In this document: positions 35,906-47,078 of the stretch, piece after piece
Position numbering within the stretch: position 1 is the first letter of the stretch
Layout: each line of letters opens with the position of its first letter
Assembly (NCBI RefSeq): GCF_000620125.1
Contig: NZ_JHVL01000014.1
Span: 17,254 to 81,253 of the forward strand
Origin: Clostridiisalibacter paucivorans DSM 22131
GTDB taxonomy: Bacteria > Bacillota > Clostridia > Tissierellales > Clostridiisalibacteraceae
Length of the DNA: 64,000 nucleotides
Direction: 5' to 3'
Translations under genes and position numbers: made by a program
Notes under the pieces: generated by a model
Seen by the model: the letters and a program-made list of their open reading frames with translations, nothing else
What the model was told of the DNA's origin: nothing
The model's database searches: none

Positions 35906-37432
35906 ATGTTTAATCGAAAGAAAACAGAGTTTGACAAATACAATTTAGACAAATATTCTTTGTTTAAATCTATTGAAATGAATATACAAATACTTAAAGA
36001 TATATTTAATCATGATGATACCATAATCTTTAGACATTTTGGAAACAAGACTGACAAAAAATTAAAATATTGTATCGTATTTATTAAAGGGATGGTAGAT
36101 AAGGATATGATACATGAAAGTATAATAAGGCCTATTTTAAGAAATTCAATATTAGGAAAAGAAAAAAATACAATAGAAAGCATGGAAAATCATGTAATCA
36201 CTTCAGACAACATAAAAAAGACTAAATACATAGATAAAGTGGTTAATTCAATAATTAGTGGAAATACAGTACTTTTATATGAAGGTGTACAAGAGGCATT
36301 AATAATAGAAACTATGGGATGGGAAAGTAGAGATATACAAGAGTCTGAAGTAGAAAAGTCTTTGAGGGGACCAAGGGAAGGTTTTACAGAATCTATAATC
36401 AAAAATTTAACTATGATAAGAAGAAGAATAAAGACACCTGATTTGAAGTTTAGGTTTAGAACCCTTGGATTAAGAACAAAAACTGAATGTTGTATATGTT
36501 ATATTGAGGGAATAGTTAATGAAAAAATATTAAAGGAATTAAATAAAAGACTTGATAAGCTCGAAATAGATGGCTTATTGGATTCAGGATATATTGAAGA
36601 ATTGATAAAAGATGCACCTTTCTCTCCATTTAGAACTATAGGAGATACTGAACGACCCGATGTTGTTGCAGGTAAAATATTGGAAGGGCGTATTGCATTA
36701 TTGTTGGATGGTACTCCAGTAGCGTTGACATTGCCATATATTTTTTTAGAATATTTTCAATCTCAAGATGATTATTATACCAATTTCTATTTTTCATCAA
36801 TTAACAGGTTGTTAAGGATATTATCATTTATTCTTACAATTAGTGTGCCAGCTATATACACGTCATTAATAACTTTTCATCAAGAGATGATACCTACCTC
36901 TTTGATATTGACTGTTTCTGCTTCGAGACAAGGGATACCATTTCCTACAATACTGGAGGTGTTTGCTTTATTACTTGTATTTGAAGCATTAAGGGAAACA
37001 GGGATTCGTATGCCCACATTTATAGGTCAGGCCCTTAGTATAGTTGGGGCATTGGTATTAGGGCAAGCAGCTGTAGAGGCTAGATTTGTCAGTGCACCTA
37101 TGGTAATAATTGTAGCGTTTGCAGGGATAACGGGGCTTATGATTCCAAAGATTAAAGGAGCTGTGGTTTTATTAAGGGTAATATTTTTATTGTTATCATC
37201 ATTTTTAGGTTTATATGGTTTCATTTTTGGAGTTGCAGGATTATTAATTCATCTATGCAGTATTTATTCCTTTGGGATACCTTATATGTCATATATAAGT
37301 ACGTTAAAGATTAGTGAATTGAAGGATACAGCCATAAGAATGCCCAGATGGTATATGGAATATAGACCAAAGCTTATAGCAGATAGGAATTTCAAAAGGC
37401 AAAATAATGGGGGGAAAGGCTATGATAAATAA
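35906..37432 (+). CDS. GerA-family germinant receptor A subunit
   Basis: 508 residues from ATG 35906 (SD AAAGGGTGG; a GTG at 35897 overlaps the SD). Large N-terminal cytoplasmic domain (about 1-290; VDKDMIHESIIRPIL, EGVQEALIIETMGWESR, GRIALLLDGTPVALTLPYIF), then about five TM segments (SVPAIYTSLITFHQEMIPT, FPTILEVFALLLVFEALRE). It forms the ion-channel core of the spore inner-membrane receptor that triggers germination on sensing nutrients. First gene of an A-C-(small)-B operon; the C subunit overlaps its end by 11 bases. Confidence 0.95.
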   Translation: MFNRKKTEFDKYNLDKYSLFKSIEMNIQILKDIFNHDDTIIFRHFGNKTDKKLKYCIVFIKGMVDKDMIHESIIRPILRNSILGKEKNTIESMENHVITSDNIKKTKYIDKVVNSIISGNTVLLYEGVQEALIIETMGWESRDIQESEVEKSLRGPREGFTESIIKNLTMIRRRIKTPDLKFRFRTLGLRTKTECCICYIEGIVNEKILKELNKRLDKLEIDGLLDSGYIEELIKDAPFSPFRTIGDTERPDVVAGKILEGRIALLLDGTPVALTLPYIFLEYFQSQDDYYTNFYFSSINRLLRILSFILTISVPAIYTSLITFHQEMIPTSLILTVSASRQGIPFPTILEVFALLLVFEALRETGIRMPTFIGQALSIVGALVLGQAAVEARFVSAPMVIIVAFAGITGLMIPKIKGAVVLLRVIFLLLSSFLGLYGFIFGVAGLLIHLCSIYSFGIPYMSYISTLKISELKDTAIRMPRWYMEYRPKLIADRNFKRQNNGGKGYDK

Positions 37433-38579
37433 GAAGGTGATGATACTTTGCATATTTTGCATATTAAATATATTCATATTAAATGGCTGCTGGAGTTATA
37501 GAGAAATGGATAAGCTTGCAATTGTCGGAGGTATGGCAATAGATAAAGGGAAAAATGATAATTATTTAATAACAGCAGAAATAGTAGATTTGGAAACCGA
37601 TGGCGGAGAGGTAAAAGTAAAGTCGAAAAAGATACGAATGGAAGGAGAATCTGTATTTGATGCAATAAGAAATATAATTAAAATTTCAGCAAAAAAATTA
37701 TATTGGGCCCATACTAAAGCTGTTATAGTGAGTAAAGACATTGCAAAAGAGGACATAACACAAGTAATTGATTTGATAAATAGGGATGCAGAGATTAGAC
37801 TTTCATTAAATATTCTAGTTTCCAAAGAAGAGACTGCTAGAGAGCTACTTTCACAGCAAAGTGTAACTACAGAGATAAGAACCTTTGAAATTGAAGAAGT
37901 GTTTAAAGGTCAAAAAAGCTTAGGAAAATCTCCAGATGTAGATGTAAGTGATTTTATTAACGCCCTATCTGGTGAAGGTATCTCAGCAGTACTACCCAGC
38001 ATATCAGTTGTAACTAATGAAGGTCAAAGGACATCAAGTTTATCAGGCACAGCAGTTTTTAAAAGGGATAAATTAGTAGATTTTTTAGATGGTGAAGAGA
38101 CAAAATCCTATTTGTTTATAATAGATAAAATAAACAGTGGATTGATTATATATAAATACCCTTCCAAAGTTAATACGGATAAAATTACATTAGAAATATT
38201 AGAAAATAAAACTAAAATGGAGCCCCAGTATAAAGATAATAATTTAATTATGAATATAAATATAAATACAAAAGTAGCTGTTGGGGAGCAAGGGACAGAT
38301 AGAAATTATGTCCATAAAGATGGTTTAGAAACTATAAAGAATGGTGTACAGAGGGTACAAAAGAAAAAAATAGAAGAATTAATAAGAAAAGTTCAAATGG
38401 AGTATAATGCAGATATTTTTGGGTTTGGAAAGACTATTAAAGAAGAAATGCCTAATTTGTGGAAGGAAATAGGTAGTGAGTGGGATGAACTATTTAGGAC
38501 AGTAGATACTAAAGTGAGTGTATCCATGGATATAAAAAACAGTGGACTTTCTCCAAAGGTTATAGAAGTAGGTGATTAA
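37422..38579 (+). CDS. Ger(x)C-family germinant receptor lipoprotein
   Basis: 385 residues from ATG 37422 (SD GGGGGGAAAGG within the upstream gene). Signal peptide with lipobox LNGC about 25 residues in, then CWSYREMDKLAIVGGMAIDK, the standard GerC N-terminus. The body has the three-domain GerC pattern (TAEIVDLE, VSVVTNEGQ, C-terminal KKKIEELIRKVQMEYNADIF and FGKTI). It is lipid-anchored to the outer face of the spore inner membrane and needed with A and B for receptor function. Confidence 0.94.
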   Translation: MINKKVMILCIFCILNIFILNGCWSYREMDKLAIVGGMAIDKGKNDNYLITAEIVDLETDGGEVKVKSKKIRMEGESVFDAIRNIIKISAKKLYWAHTKAVIVSKDIAKEDITQVIDLINRDAEIRLSLNILVSKEETARELLSQQSVTTEIRTFEIEEVFKGQKSLGKSPDVDVSDFINALSGEGISAVLPSISVVTNEGQRTSSLSGTAVFKRDKLVDFLDGEETKSYLFIIDKINSGLIIYKYPSKVNTDKITLEILENKTKMEPQYKDNNLIMNININTKVAVGEQGTDRNYVHKDGLETIKNGVQRVQKKKIEELIRKVQMEYNADIFGFGKTIKEEMPNLWKEIGSEWDELFRTVDTKVSVSMDIKNSGLSPKVIEVGD

Positions 38580-38581
38580 TT

Positions 38582-38800
38582 ATGATATTAATGCTTATTA
38601 TGTGTTCATCTATTTATATCTTTTTTGTATTTGTAGATTTAATACCTATTTATAGATCTGGCAAATATAAGTTATTTTCAGTATATACTTTGATGTTGAC
38701 AGTATCATATGTAATTAGAGTATTGATAAGTATAGGAATAAAGATACCTAGTCCTGTAGAACCAATAAAGAAAATAGTTATTTCTATTTTTAATATATAG
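38582..38800 (+). CDS. small two-TM protein of the germination operon
   Basis: 72 residues, starting 2 bases after the C-subunit stop, with two hydrophobic segments (about 2-19 and 35-52) and a short C-terminal tail. Small two-TM proteins (sometimes called D subunits) encoded within gerA-type operons are described as modulators of receptor activity, and this one fits by size, topology and place. No sequence motif proves it. The SD would lie inside the C-subunit end (AGGTGAT). Confidence 0.72.
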   Translation: MILMLIMCSSIYIFFVFVDLIPIYRSGKYKLFSVYTLMLTVSYVIRVLISIGIKIPSPVEPIKKIVISIFNI

Positions 38801-38835
38801 AAATATTGATTTTGTTATAGGAAAGTGGGAGATAC

Positions 38836-39939
38836 ATGAATAAAGAAAATATTGCTAGTAAGCAAGGTATAGCAATTATGATTTTGTTTATAATTGGAAG
38901 CACATTAGTTTTAGGTGTAGGGGGAAAAGCTAAACAGGATATATGGATAGCTGTTATATTGGCTATGTTGGGAGCTTTGATTATAACTTCAGTATATGCA
39001 AGAATTTTACATCTTTTCCCTGGAAAAAATTTGTATTCTATAGTAGAAATTTTGTTTGGAAGTATATTAGGTAAAATAATTTCCATATTCTATATTTTTT
39101 ATGTTATTCATTTAGGAGCTTTGGTTTTCAGGAATTTTTCTGAATTTATTCATATAGTATCTTTAATAGAGACTCCCCAGTTTGTTCTCGTTATGACTAT
39201 GGGCATTACCAGTATTTGGTTTACAAGAAAGGGTATAGAGGTATTAGGAAGGTGGTCTCTTTTAATTCTTCCCATTGTGGTATTTATAATTATATCTCTA
39301 ATTACATTGTCTACACCTAAAATGGATATCAATAATTTGAAGCCAATATTATATGAAGGGATTAAACCAGTAATAGATGGTAGTTTTTCTATATTTACAT
39401 TTCCATTTGCAGAAACTATTGTATTTACAATGATTTTAAGTTCTTTAAAAAATACTGATGATGTATTTAAGGTATATAGATATGGCATAGTGATATCAGG
39501 ATTACTTATATTGATAGTATATACAAGAAATATCCTTGTCCTTGGAGTAGAAACTGACAGTGCATTGTATTTTCCATCGTATTCGGCTGTTAGTTTAATA
39601 AAGGTAGGAGACTTTATTCAAAGAATTGAAGTATTAATATCTGTTATATTTTTATTTTCAGGATTAATTAAGATAAGCATATGTATATATGGAGCAAGTA
39701 TAGGCATAGCAAACTTATTTAATTTTGCTGACTTCAAATTATTAATTCCTCCAGTAGCATTAATAACAATGAATTTATCATGCTTTATATATGATGATGT
39801 CATGGAAATGTTTTTTTGGTCATCAAATATTTATAAATATTATGCTATTCCATTTCAGATAGTATTACCAATGATTATTTTAATTATTGCGGAAATAAAG
39901 AAGGGATTTTTTTCTTCTTCCAAAAAAGACAGAAACTGA
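38836..39939 (+). CDS. GerAB-family germinant receptor B subunit
   Basis: 367 residues, ten TM segments, spore germination permease family within the APC amino-acid transporter superfamily. N-terminal ASKQGIAIMILFIIGSTLVLG, then WIAVILAMLGALIITSVYARI, and FSIFTFPFAETIVFTMILSSL are typical. In this family it binds the germinant amino acid. SD AGTGGGAGA. The order A-C-small-B differs from the classic A-B-C of Bacillus but is common in Clostridia. The germinant cannot be predicted from sequence. Confidence 0.94.
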   Translation: MNKENIASKQGIAIMILFIIGSTLVLGVGGKAKQDIWIAVILAMLGALIITSVYARILHLFPGKNLYSIVEILFGSILGKIISIFYIFYVIHLGALVFRNFSEFIHIVSLIETPQFVLVMTMGITSIWFTRKGIEVLGRWSLLILPIVVFIIISLITLSTPKMDINNLKPILYEGIKPVIDGSFSIFTFPFAETIVFTMILSSLKNTDDVFKVYRYGIVISGLLILIVYTRNILVLGVETDSALYFPSYSAVSLIKVGDFIQRIEVLISVIFLFSGLIKISICIYGASIGIANLFNFADFKLLIPPVALITMNLSCFIYDDVMEMFFWSSNIYKYYAIPFQIVLPMIILIIAEIKKGFFSSSKKDRN

Positions 39940-39968
39940 TATAATTAGTGTAAAAGGGAGGGATTTTA

Positions 39969-41663
39969 TTGTTGAGAAAAATATTTTTACTAGGAATATC
40001 AATAATTATCATGACAACATTAGCAACAATGGGTTTTTTATTTTTTATGCCAGTAGAGCCACAAAATGTAGCAATGGCTTATTCACCAGGGGAAACTAAT
40101 ATAGTAATGGAAGACGAATTTATACATACGGATGTCTACCCTATAATTGATGGAGAGAAAATTTTTATACCATTAGATATTTTCAAAAAATATATACACG
40201 AAGATATTAGATTTGACGAACAGAAAAGATTGTTATATTTGAACATAGAAGAGCCCCAATTTGAATTGGAAACAGAAGAATTAACTGAAAGATTAGATAA
40301 TGGAGTTAACTTAACTATGCTTGTAAGAAATCTTTCAGATAATTATTATGTAGAGTTATCAGGATATGAAAAAATATTCAATATAGAGATTACATATATT
40401 GAAAAAAATAATATTGTAATTATAGATAAAGTTAAAGAAAAAGAATTGATTGGAACAATTGATAGAAAAACGTACTTAAGACCTGAAAAATCTTCTTTTA
40501 GCTTTAAATTAGACAAGCTTAGAAGTGGTGACAAAGTAAAGGTATTTGAACAGGAAAATAAATGGTCTAAAGTAAGGACTGAAGAAGGCTATATAGGGTA
40601 TGTGAAATCTAGAGATTTAGATGTAGAAAAATTAGATATGGATTTAGATGTAAGGCTAAATACTGTAAGAGAAGATTGGAATCCAACAGGAAAGATTAAC
40701 TTTGCATGGGAATATGTATATAGATATACTCCTGATATATCTGAAGAAGATGCTATAGAAGGATTAGATGTAGTGTCTCCAACGTGGTTTTCCATAATAG
40801 ATGATAAAGGAACTATAGAAAATAAAGTGGATTATAATTATATAATGGATGCCCATGATAAGGGATATAAAGTATGGGCCCTTATGGACAATAGTTTTGA
40901 CAAGGACTTGACAAAAAAGGTGCTTTCTAGTGAAGAGGCACAAAATAATGTTATAAATCAGATATTAGTATATACCAGCATGTATAATATAGATGGCATA
41001 AATCTAGATTTTGAAAATGTATATTATGAAGATAAGGACAGGCTCACTCAATTTGTGGACAAGTTGACAAAGGCCCTCAAAAAACAAAACTTAGTTGTGT
41101 CCATGGACTTTACTATACCTTCTAGTAGCTTAAATTGGTCAAAATTCTATGATAGGGAAAGGATATCTGAAATAGTAGATTATTGTATGGTTATGACTTA
41201 TGATGAGCATTGGGCATCAAGTCCTAAAAGTGGCTCAGTAGCATCTATAGGATGGGTGGAAAGTGGTATAGAAAAAACCCTTAGATATGTACCAAAGGAA
41301 AAATTGTTATTAGGCATCCCATTCTATACTAGAGAATGGGAGGAGACAAGGGACGAAAAAGGGAATATAGATATTAAATCCAGTGCCCTTTCCATGAAAA
41401 CTGTAGATGAAAGGATAATAGAAAATAATTTGGTTCCTAAATGGTTAAATGAAGAAGGACAATACTATGTGGAGTATACGAAGGATAATAAGAGATATAG
41501 AATATGGATTGAAGACCAAAACTCCATAGGTCTTAAGGCACAGTTGGTTCATGAATATGACCTTGCAGGTGCGGCTTCATGGAGAAAGGGATTTGAAAAA
41601 GAGGGCATATGGACAGTATTGAAAACTGTAATTAAAGACAAAAATAAGATCGTTAGGCAATAA
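39969..41663 (+). CDS. GH18 glycosyl hydrolase with SH3 domain, spore/cell-wall type
   Basis: 564 residues from TTG 39969 (TTG 39972 equally likely; SD GGGAGGG). N-terminal membrane/signal segment (about 5-25), copper-amine-oxidase-like stalk domain (about 40-90), SH3b domain (about 160-215; TYLRPEKSS...GYIGYVKSRDL), and a GH18 domain from about 230 with catalytic DGINLDFE (D342 to E349). Related proteins (YaaH/YdhD types) cleave peptidoglycan during germination or growth. It starts 29 bases after gerB, so it is likely co-transcribed with the receptor operon and exported to the spore envelope. Confidence 0.9.
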   Translation: MLRKIFLLGISIIIMTTLATMGFLFFMPVEPQNVAMAYSPGETNIVMEDEFIHTDVYPIIDGEKIFIPLDIFKKYIHEDIRFDEQKRLLYLNIEEPQFELETEELTERLDNGVNLTMLVRNLSDNYYVELSGYEKIFNIEITYIEKNNIVIIDKVKEKELIGTIDRKTYLRPEKSSFSFKLDKLRSGDKVKVFEQENKWSKVRTEEGYIGYVKSRDLDVEKLDMDLDVRLNTVREDWNPTGKINFAWEYVYRYTPDISEEDAIEGLDVVSPTWFSIIDDKGTIENKVDYNYIMDAHDKGYKVWALMDNSFDKDLTKKVLSSEEAQNNVINQILVYTSMYNIDGINLDFENVYYEDKDRLTQFVDKLTKALKKQNLVVSMDFTIPSSSLNWSKFYDRERISEIVDYCMVMTYDEHWASSPKSGSVASIGWVESGIEKTLRYVPKEKLLLGIPFYTREWEETRDEKGNIDIKSSALSMKTVDERIIENNLVPKWLNEEGQYYVEYTKDNKRYRIWIEDQNSIGLKAQLVHEYDLAGAASWRKGFEKEGIWTVLKTVIKDKNKIVRQ

Positions 41664-41730
41664 AAAAACAAAAAATACTTCAAAATATGAAAAGCATATA
41701 TAATCGTATATTTATATATATAATTGCCAA

Positions 41731-41757
41731 AAACAGCGAAATTTTCGCTGTTTTTTT
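41731..41757. terminator. terminator
   Basis: AAACAGCGAAA / TTTCGCTGTTT around one central T, then a run of T; ends the germination operon. Confidence 0.9.
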
Positions 41758-41769
41758 GTTTTTTCAAGA

Positions 41770-41799
41770 TTGACATGGTTAACGAACGTTCACTATAAT
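41770..41799 (+). promoter_or_regulatory. promoter with embedded operator, tetR-activase unit
   Basis: TTGACA (41770-41775), 18-base spacer, TATAAT (41794-41799): full consensus boxes. The spacer holds the palindrome GAACGTTC (within AACGAACGTTCAC), a plausible site for autorepression by the TetR protein encoded 104 bases downstream. Confidence 0.78.
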
Positions 41800-41902
41800 A
41801 AAGATGATAACAAAGAATTACCTGTATTTCTTAATTATTACAAAAATATGGATTGAAAACTATAAAAGGATTTTATTTATGGATTTAAGGTGGTGAGATA
41901 AA

Positions 41903-42514
41903 ATGAATGATTTAAGTGATACCAAAAAGAGAATATTAGATGTATCATTGGACCTTTTTTCTAAGAATGGATATAGTGGAACATCTATAAGACAGATAGC
42001 CAGAAGTGTAGGGGTCAGTGAAAGTGCCATATATAATCATTTTAAAGGCAAAGATAAAATAATTAAGACTTTATTTGAGATATATGGTACAAATAGAGCC
42101 AAGGAATTTATAAGTAAAATAGATGAATATGATGATTTTTTATATAATCCTGATGAATTTTTAAAATCTCATGTAATGGATAATATTTTAGATGTTGTTT
42201 TTAATGATGAAACCAATAAATTTTTAAAGGTAGTTATGATGGAAGTATTTTGTATAAATATGGCTAGAGATATAACGGCTAATGAAATAATTGGTTTTGC
42301 TAAAGATAAATTGAGTGATTTATTTCAAAAAATGATAGAAAGAGGGGTCATTAAAGATTACAATCCAGAAGTTTTGGCAAATGAATTTTTGGCTCCATTG
42401 GCACTAATAAATTTAGAACATTTAATAAAAAACAATGAAAATAATATAGATTATTATAAAAGACAAATAAAAGAGCATATAGATTTCTTTTGGAATTCCA
42501 TTAAATTAAAATAA
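41903..42514 (+). CDS. TetR-family transcriptional regulator
   Basis: 203 residues. HTH at about 5-52 ([46 protein letters not shown]), then a ligand-binding helical domain of unknown specificity. SD AAGGTGGTGAG. The large activase gene begins 31 bases after the stop, so the two probably form one unit controlled by the palindrome in the promoter. The ligand may relate to acyl-CoA or hydroxy-acid metabolism; that is inference from the neighbour. Confidence 0.9.
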   Translation: MNDLSDTKKRILDVSLDLFSKNGYSGTSIRQIARSVGVSESAIYNHFKGKDKIIKTLFEIYGTNRAKEFISKIDEYDDFLYNPDEFLKSHVMDNILDVVFNDETNKFLKVVMMEVFCINMARDITANEIIGFAKDKLSDLFQKMIERGVIKDYNPEVLANEFLAPLALINLEHLIKNNENNIDYYKRQIKEHIDFFWNSIKLK

Positions 42515-42545
42515 AAATTATTTTATTATATTGGGGGTGCAGAGG

Positions 42546-45500
42546 GTGAATAATATATTAAATGTGGGTCTTGATGTGGGTTCAACTACTATAAAAATGG
42601 TAATTATTGACCAAAAGACCAATATAATTTTTAAAGACTATAAAAGACATTTTTCAGATATAAAAAATACAGTTGTTTCTATGATAAGTAGTGCGAAGGA
42701 TGTACTACAAAGAAATAGATTAACAATAATGATAACAGGTTCTGGAGGCATGGGTATATCTAGAATTTTAGATATACCATTTATCCAAGAGGTAATAGCA
42801 TGTACCAATACTATAGAAAGAGTTATTCCAGATACTGATGTTGCCATAGAATTGGGTGGAGAAGATGCAAAGATAACATATATGGGCAAATCAATGGAAC
42901 AGAGGATGAATGGTACATGTGCAGGAGGTACTGGAGCATTTATAGATCAGATGTCAGCATTATTGCAAACGGATCCGTCAGGCCTTAATGCTTTAGCCAA
43001 AAAGCATCATACAATATATCCCATAGCATCTAGATGTGGAGTATTTGCTAAAACTGATATACAGCCCTTGTTAAATGAAGGGGCTTCAAAGGAAGATGTG
43101 GCTGCGTCGGTATTACAAGCAGTAGTAAATCAGACTATAAGTGGATTAGCTCAAGGAAAACCTATAAAAGGTAAGGTAGCTTTTCTCGGAGGTCCCCTTT
43201 ATTTTATGTCTGAACTTAGAAATAGATTTATAGAGACATTAAAGTTAAAAGATGAGGACATAATATTTCCTAATAATTCTCAGTACTTTGTGGCTATTGG
43301 TGCTGCATTGTCTTCTAGAGATGAAATGCCAAGGTCTTTTGAATGTTTATATGATAGATTACCCGATATAAATGTGTCCAGTGAAGGAAAAAACGTACTA
43401 TCAGAACCTTTGTTTATAGATAAAACAGAATACGAATCCTTTAAAAGACGACATAACAGACATAAGGCCAATAGGGTTTCAATAAATGAGTATAAAGGCA
43501 AGGCCTATTTGGGAATAGATGCCGGCTCTACAACAACTAAGATAGTTTTAATAAATGAAGAAGGGGATATATTAGAGTCTTATTATGGAAGTAATATGGG
43601 TAGCCCATTGGAATCTACTATAAAGGTATTAAAAAAACTCTATACTAAGGTAGGCGATGATATAGAGATAGTTAATTCCTGTGTAACTGGATATGGTGAA
43701 GGACTTATAAAAGCTGCTTTAAAGGTAGATATAGGAGAAATTGAAACAGTATCCCATTATAAAGCGGCAGAGTTTTTCCTTCCAGAGGTTGATTTTGTGT
43801 TGGATATTGGAGGACAGGACATGAAAAGCTTAAAGGTCCACGACGGAGTTATAGACTCCATAATGTTGAATGAAGCGTGTTCATCAGGATGTGGCTCCTT
43901 TATAGAGACCTTTGCCAATTCCTTAAATATGGGTGTAGAGGAGTTTGCAAATTCAGCGGTAAATTCTAAAAATCCTGTAGACTTGGGTACTAGATGTACT
44001 GTATTTATGAATTCAAGGGTAAAACAGGCTCAGAAAGAAGGCGCAGAAGTAAGTGATATATCTGCTGGAATATCCATATCTGTAATAAAAAATGCACTAT
44101 ATAAAGTTATACGAATGAGAAATGCGGAAGAATTAGGAGAAAATATAGTTGTACAGGGTGGCACATTTTATAATGATGCAGTTCTTAGGGCTATAGAAAA
44201 GATATCGGGCAGAGAAGTTATAAGACCTGATATTGCAGGGATAATGGGGGCATTTGGGGCAGCGTTGATAGCTAAATATCGCTATATAGAAAATAGTAAA
44301 TCAACTTTACTGAACTATGATCAATTAGACAATTTTTCATTTAAGAATGAAATGAAAAGATGTGGACTTTGTGGCAATAACTGTCTTTTAACTATAAAAA
44401 CGTTTTCTGATGGAAGAAAATATGTATCGGGGAATAGATGTGAGCGGGGAGCAGGTATAGAAAATCGTAAAAATGACATCCCAAATCTGTATGAATATAA
44501 ATATAGAAGAGTGTTTAACTACAAGGCATTATCTGAAAAAGAGGCCAAGAGAGGAATTATAGGTATACCTAGAGTTCTTAATATATATGAAGATTATCCA
44601 TTTTGGTTTACATTCTTTAAAGAACTGGGATATAGGGTAGTACTTTCTAGCAGATCTTCAAAGGATATATATGAGTTGGGAATGGAAACAATTCCTTCGG
44701 AATCGGTATGTTATCCAGGGAAATTGGTACATGGGCATATAGTAGATTTAATAAAAAATAAGGGCGTGGAAAAGATATTTTATCCATGCATTCCATATAA
44801 TGTAAAAGAGGATAAAGATGCTGATAACCATTATAATTGTCCTATTGTAACATCTTACCCTGAAACTATTAATGCTAATATGGATATCATAAGAGAAGGT
44901 AATATAAAGTTTTACCATCCTTTTTTGCCATTAGATAACAATAAAAGAATGGTAAAAAGAGTAATGGAAGAGTTGAAATCTGAGAACTTAAGTCAAATAG
45001 AAGTAAAGAATGCTATTTCTAAAGCATATAAAGAACTTAATAGATATAAAGAAGATGTGCATAGAGAAGGTACTAGGGCATTAAATTATATAAAGGAAAA
45101 GGGCATTAAGGGGATAGTCCTTGCTGGAAGACCTTATCATATAGATCCAGAAATAAACCATGGGATTCCAGAAATGATTAAGTCTTTTGGGTTTGCAGTT
45201 ATATCAGAAGATGCATTGAGGGATAAATCCAATATAGATAGGCCTTTGAGGGTTGTGGACCAGTGGATGTATCATTCTAGACTGTATGCAGCTGCTAGTT
45301 ATGTAGCTAAAGAAAGGGATTTGGAATTGATACAGTTGAATTCATTTGGGTGTGGTTTGGATGCAGTTACTACTGATCAAGTCAAAGAAATATTAGAGAG
45401 ATACGATAAGATATATACAGTTTTAAAAATTGATGAAATCAGTAATTTAGGAGCTGCAAGAATAAGAATAAGATCTTTACTTGCAGCAATAAAGGAAAGA

Positions 45501-46802
45501 GATAAGAGAGATTTCCGACCTAAAAAACTTTATGACATACCACAAAAGGTAATTTTTACCAAAGAGATGAAAAAGAGACATACAATATTGGTACCTCAAA
45601 TGTCACCTATACATTTTCAGTTTTTGGAATCGGCTACTGAATCTTCAGGATATAATCTAAAAGTTCTTCCGTCAGTAGATAAAGAGGCTATAGATGAAGG
45701 GCTTAAGTATGTAAATAATGATGCATGTTATCCCTCTATAATAACTGTGGGACAAATAATGGAGGCCTTAAAGTCAGGGGAATATGATTTGGATAATACC
45801 TCAGTTATAATATCTCAAACTGGAGGTGGATGTAGGGCTACAAACTATATTGCGTTTATAAGGAAGGCATTGAGAGATGCCAATATGGACCATGTCCCCG
45901 TTATTTCATTAAATGCAGCTGGAATGGAAAAAAACCCAGGGTTTAATGTTTCTCTTAAGATGGCAGGGAAAATGATGATGGGACTTGTATATGGTGATCT
46001 TCTTATGAGGGTATTGTATAAAACAAGACCCTATGAAAAAATAGAGGGGTCAGCCAATAGAGTTTATGAACAATGGGTAGAGAAATGTAAAAGGAATATA
46101 ATAGATGGCAATAAAAAACAATTTAAGAGAAATATATATAAAATAGTAGAGGACTTTGATGAATTAGAAATAGATGAAGATGTGGTAAAACCTAAAGTTG
46201 GAGTAGTTGGGGAAATATTAGTGAAATTCCATCCTACAGCCAATAATGATATAGTTTCAATATTAGAGGAAGAGGGCGCAGAGGCTGTAGTTCCTGATTT
46301 AATAGATTTCTTTTTATACAGTGCCTTTGATAATAAGATAAAATATAGAGATCTATCGGGAAGTTTCAAAAATATGTTTTTAGGAAATATAGCAATAGAG
46401 GCTATAGAATACTATAGAAAAGATATGAAAAAGGCTTTAAAAATGAGCAATAGATTTGAAGCACCAAAGAGTATACAGGAATTGGCTATGGGAGCAGAGA
46501 GACATTTATCATTGGCTAATCAGACAGGAGAGGGATGGTTTTTGACTGCAGAAATGGTAGAACTAATCGATTCAGGAGTAAATAATATAGTATGTCTTCA
46601 ACCCTTTGCATGTTTACCTAATCATATAACAGGAAAAGGGATGATAAAAGAGTTGAGAAGGGCTTATCCATCTTCTAACATAGCTGCTATAGATTATGAT
46701 CCAGGAGCCAGTGAGGTTAACCAACTAAATAGGATAAAGCTTATGTTATCGGTAGCGTTTAAGAATTTAGATAAAGGGATAAAAGCAGTTAGTAGTTCGT
46801 AG
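42546..46802 (+). CDS. 2-hydroxyacyl-CoA dehydratase activator-type giant protein
   Basis: 1,418 residues from GTG 42546 (SD GGGGGTG; TTG 42531 lacks an SD). Two BadF/BcrA-type ASKHA ATPase domains in tandem: [10 protein letters not shown]...[16 protein letters not shown] (about 6-260) and [10 protein letters not shown]...[13 protein letters not shown] (about 320-580), each with a cluster-binding cysteine. Next a Cys motif ([10 protein letters not shown]) and a DUF2229 region. The C-terminal half resembles HgdB-type dehydratase subunits ([47 protein letters not shown]). Such proteins couple ATP hydrolysis to electron transfer; the specific reaction is unknown. Its last codons and stop come from a hairpin repeat. 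Confidence 0.92.
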   Translation: MNNILNVGLDVGSTTIKMVIIDQKTNIIFKDYKRHFSDIKNTVVSMISSAKDVLQRNRLTIMITGSGGMGISRILDIPFIQEVIACTNTIERVIPDTDVAIELGGEDAKITYMGKSMEQRMNGTCAGGTGAFIDQMSALLQTDPSGLNALAKKHHTIYPIASRCGVFAKTDIQPLLNEGASKEDVAASVLQAVVNQTISGLAQGKPIKGKVAFLGGPLYFMSELRNRFIETLKLKDEDIIFPNNSQYFVAIGAALSSRDEMPRSFECLYDRLPDINVSSEGKNVLSEPLFIDKTEYESFKRRHNRHKANRVSINEYKGKAYLGIDAGSTTTKIVLINEEGDILESYYGSNMGSPLESTIKVLKKLYTKVGDDIEIVNSCVTGYGEGLIKAALKVDIGEIETVSHYKAAEFFLPEVDFVLDIGGQDMKSLKVHDGVIDSIMLNEACSSGCGSFIETFANSLNMGVEEFANSAVNSKNPVDLGTRCTVFMNSRVKQAQKEGAEVSDISAGISISVIKNALYKVIRMRNAEELGENIVVQGGTFYNDAVLRAIEKISGREVIRPDIAGIMGAFGAALIAKYRYIENSKSTLLNYDQLDNFSFKNEMKRCGLCGNNCLLTIKTFSDGRKYVSGNRCERGAGIENRKNDIPNLYEYKYRRVFNYKALSEKEAKRGIIGIPRVLNIYEDYPFWFTFFKELGYRVVLSSRSSKDIYELGMETIPSESVCYPGKLVHGHIVDLIKNKGVEKIFYPCIPYNVKEDKDADNHYNCPIVTSYPETINANMDIIREGNIKFYHPFLPLDNNKRMVKRVMEELKSENLSQIEVKNAISKAYKELNRYKEDVHREGTRALNYIKEKGIKGIVLAGRPYHIDPEINHGIPEMIKSFGFAVISEDALRDKSNIDRPLRVVDQWMYHSRLYAAASYVAKERDLELIQLNSFGCGLDAVTTDQVKEILERYDKIYTVLKIDEISNLGAARIRIRSLLAAIKERDKRDFRPKKLYDIPQKVIFTKEMKKRHTILVPQMSPIHFQFLESATESSGYNLKVLPSVDKEAIDEGLKYVNNDACYPSIITVGQIMEALKSGEYDLDNTSVIISQTGGGCRATNYIAFIRKALRDANMDHVPVISLNAAGMEKNPGFNVSLKMAGKMMMGLVYGDLLMRVLYKTRPYEKIEGSANRVYEQWVEKCKRNIIDGNKKQFKRNIYKIVEDFDELEIDEDVVKPKVGVVGEILVKFHPTANNDIVSILEEEGAEAVVPDLIDFFLYSAFDNKIKYRDLSGSFKNMFLGNIAIEAIEYYRKDMKKALKMSNRFEAPKSIQELAMGAERHLSLANQTGEGWFLTAEMVELIDSGVNNIVCLQPFACLPNHITGKGMIKELRRAYPSSNIAAIDYDPGASEVNQLNRIKLMLSVAFKNLDKGIKAVSSS

Positions 46803-46881
46803 TGAGTTGTAAGTAGTTTATGGTGGAAATCCTATGGATTTCATCATTAAACTACTTACTATTAACTTTTAGCTACTAACT
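46787..46881. repeat. dispersed hairpin repeat, copy 4 (overlaps gene end)
   Basis: Left end AGTTAGTAGTTCGTAG is identical to copy 3 but lies inside the reading frame and provides its last codons and TAG stop. Core GGAAATCC-TAT-GGATTTC is exact. The right arm is longer, ending AGCTACTAACTT. Evidence of insertion at the 3' end of a gene. Confidence 0.85.
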
Positions 46882-46945
46882 TGTTCTATATTTTCGTAAA
46901 TTTTATAAATAATTACTTATACCCAATGGACTTGTTAATAATTGA

Positions 46946-46972
46946 AACTTAGATTAATCTAAGTTCTTTTTT
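46946..46972 (+). terminator. terminator
   Basis: 20-bp perfect palindrome AACTTAGATT / AATCTAAGTT followed by CTTTTTT; closes the tetR-activase unit. Nothing else recognised up to 47078. Confidence 0.8.
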
Positions 46973-47078
46973 AGAAATAATTCTAAGGAATGGTAATGAT
47001 TAGGACCAATAACCTAGAGGAAATATAATATAATATATGTAAGGAGTTAAGTAAAACTATTATATGGGGTGTAAATTT

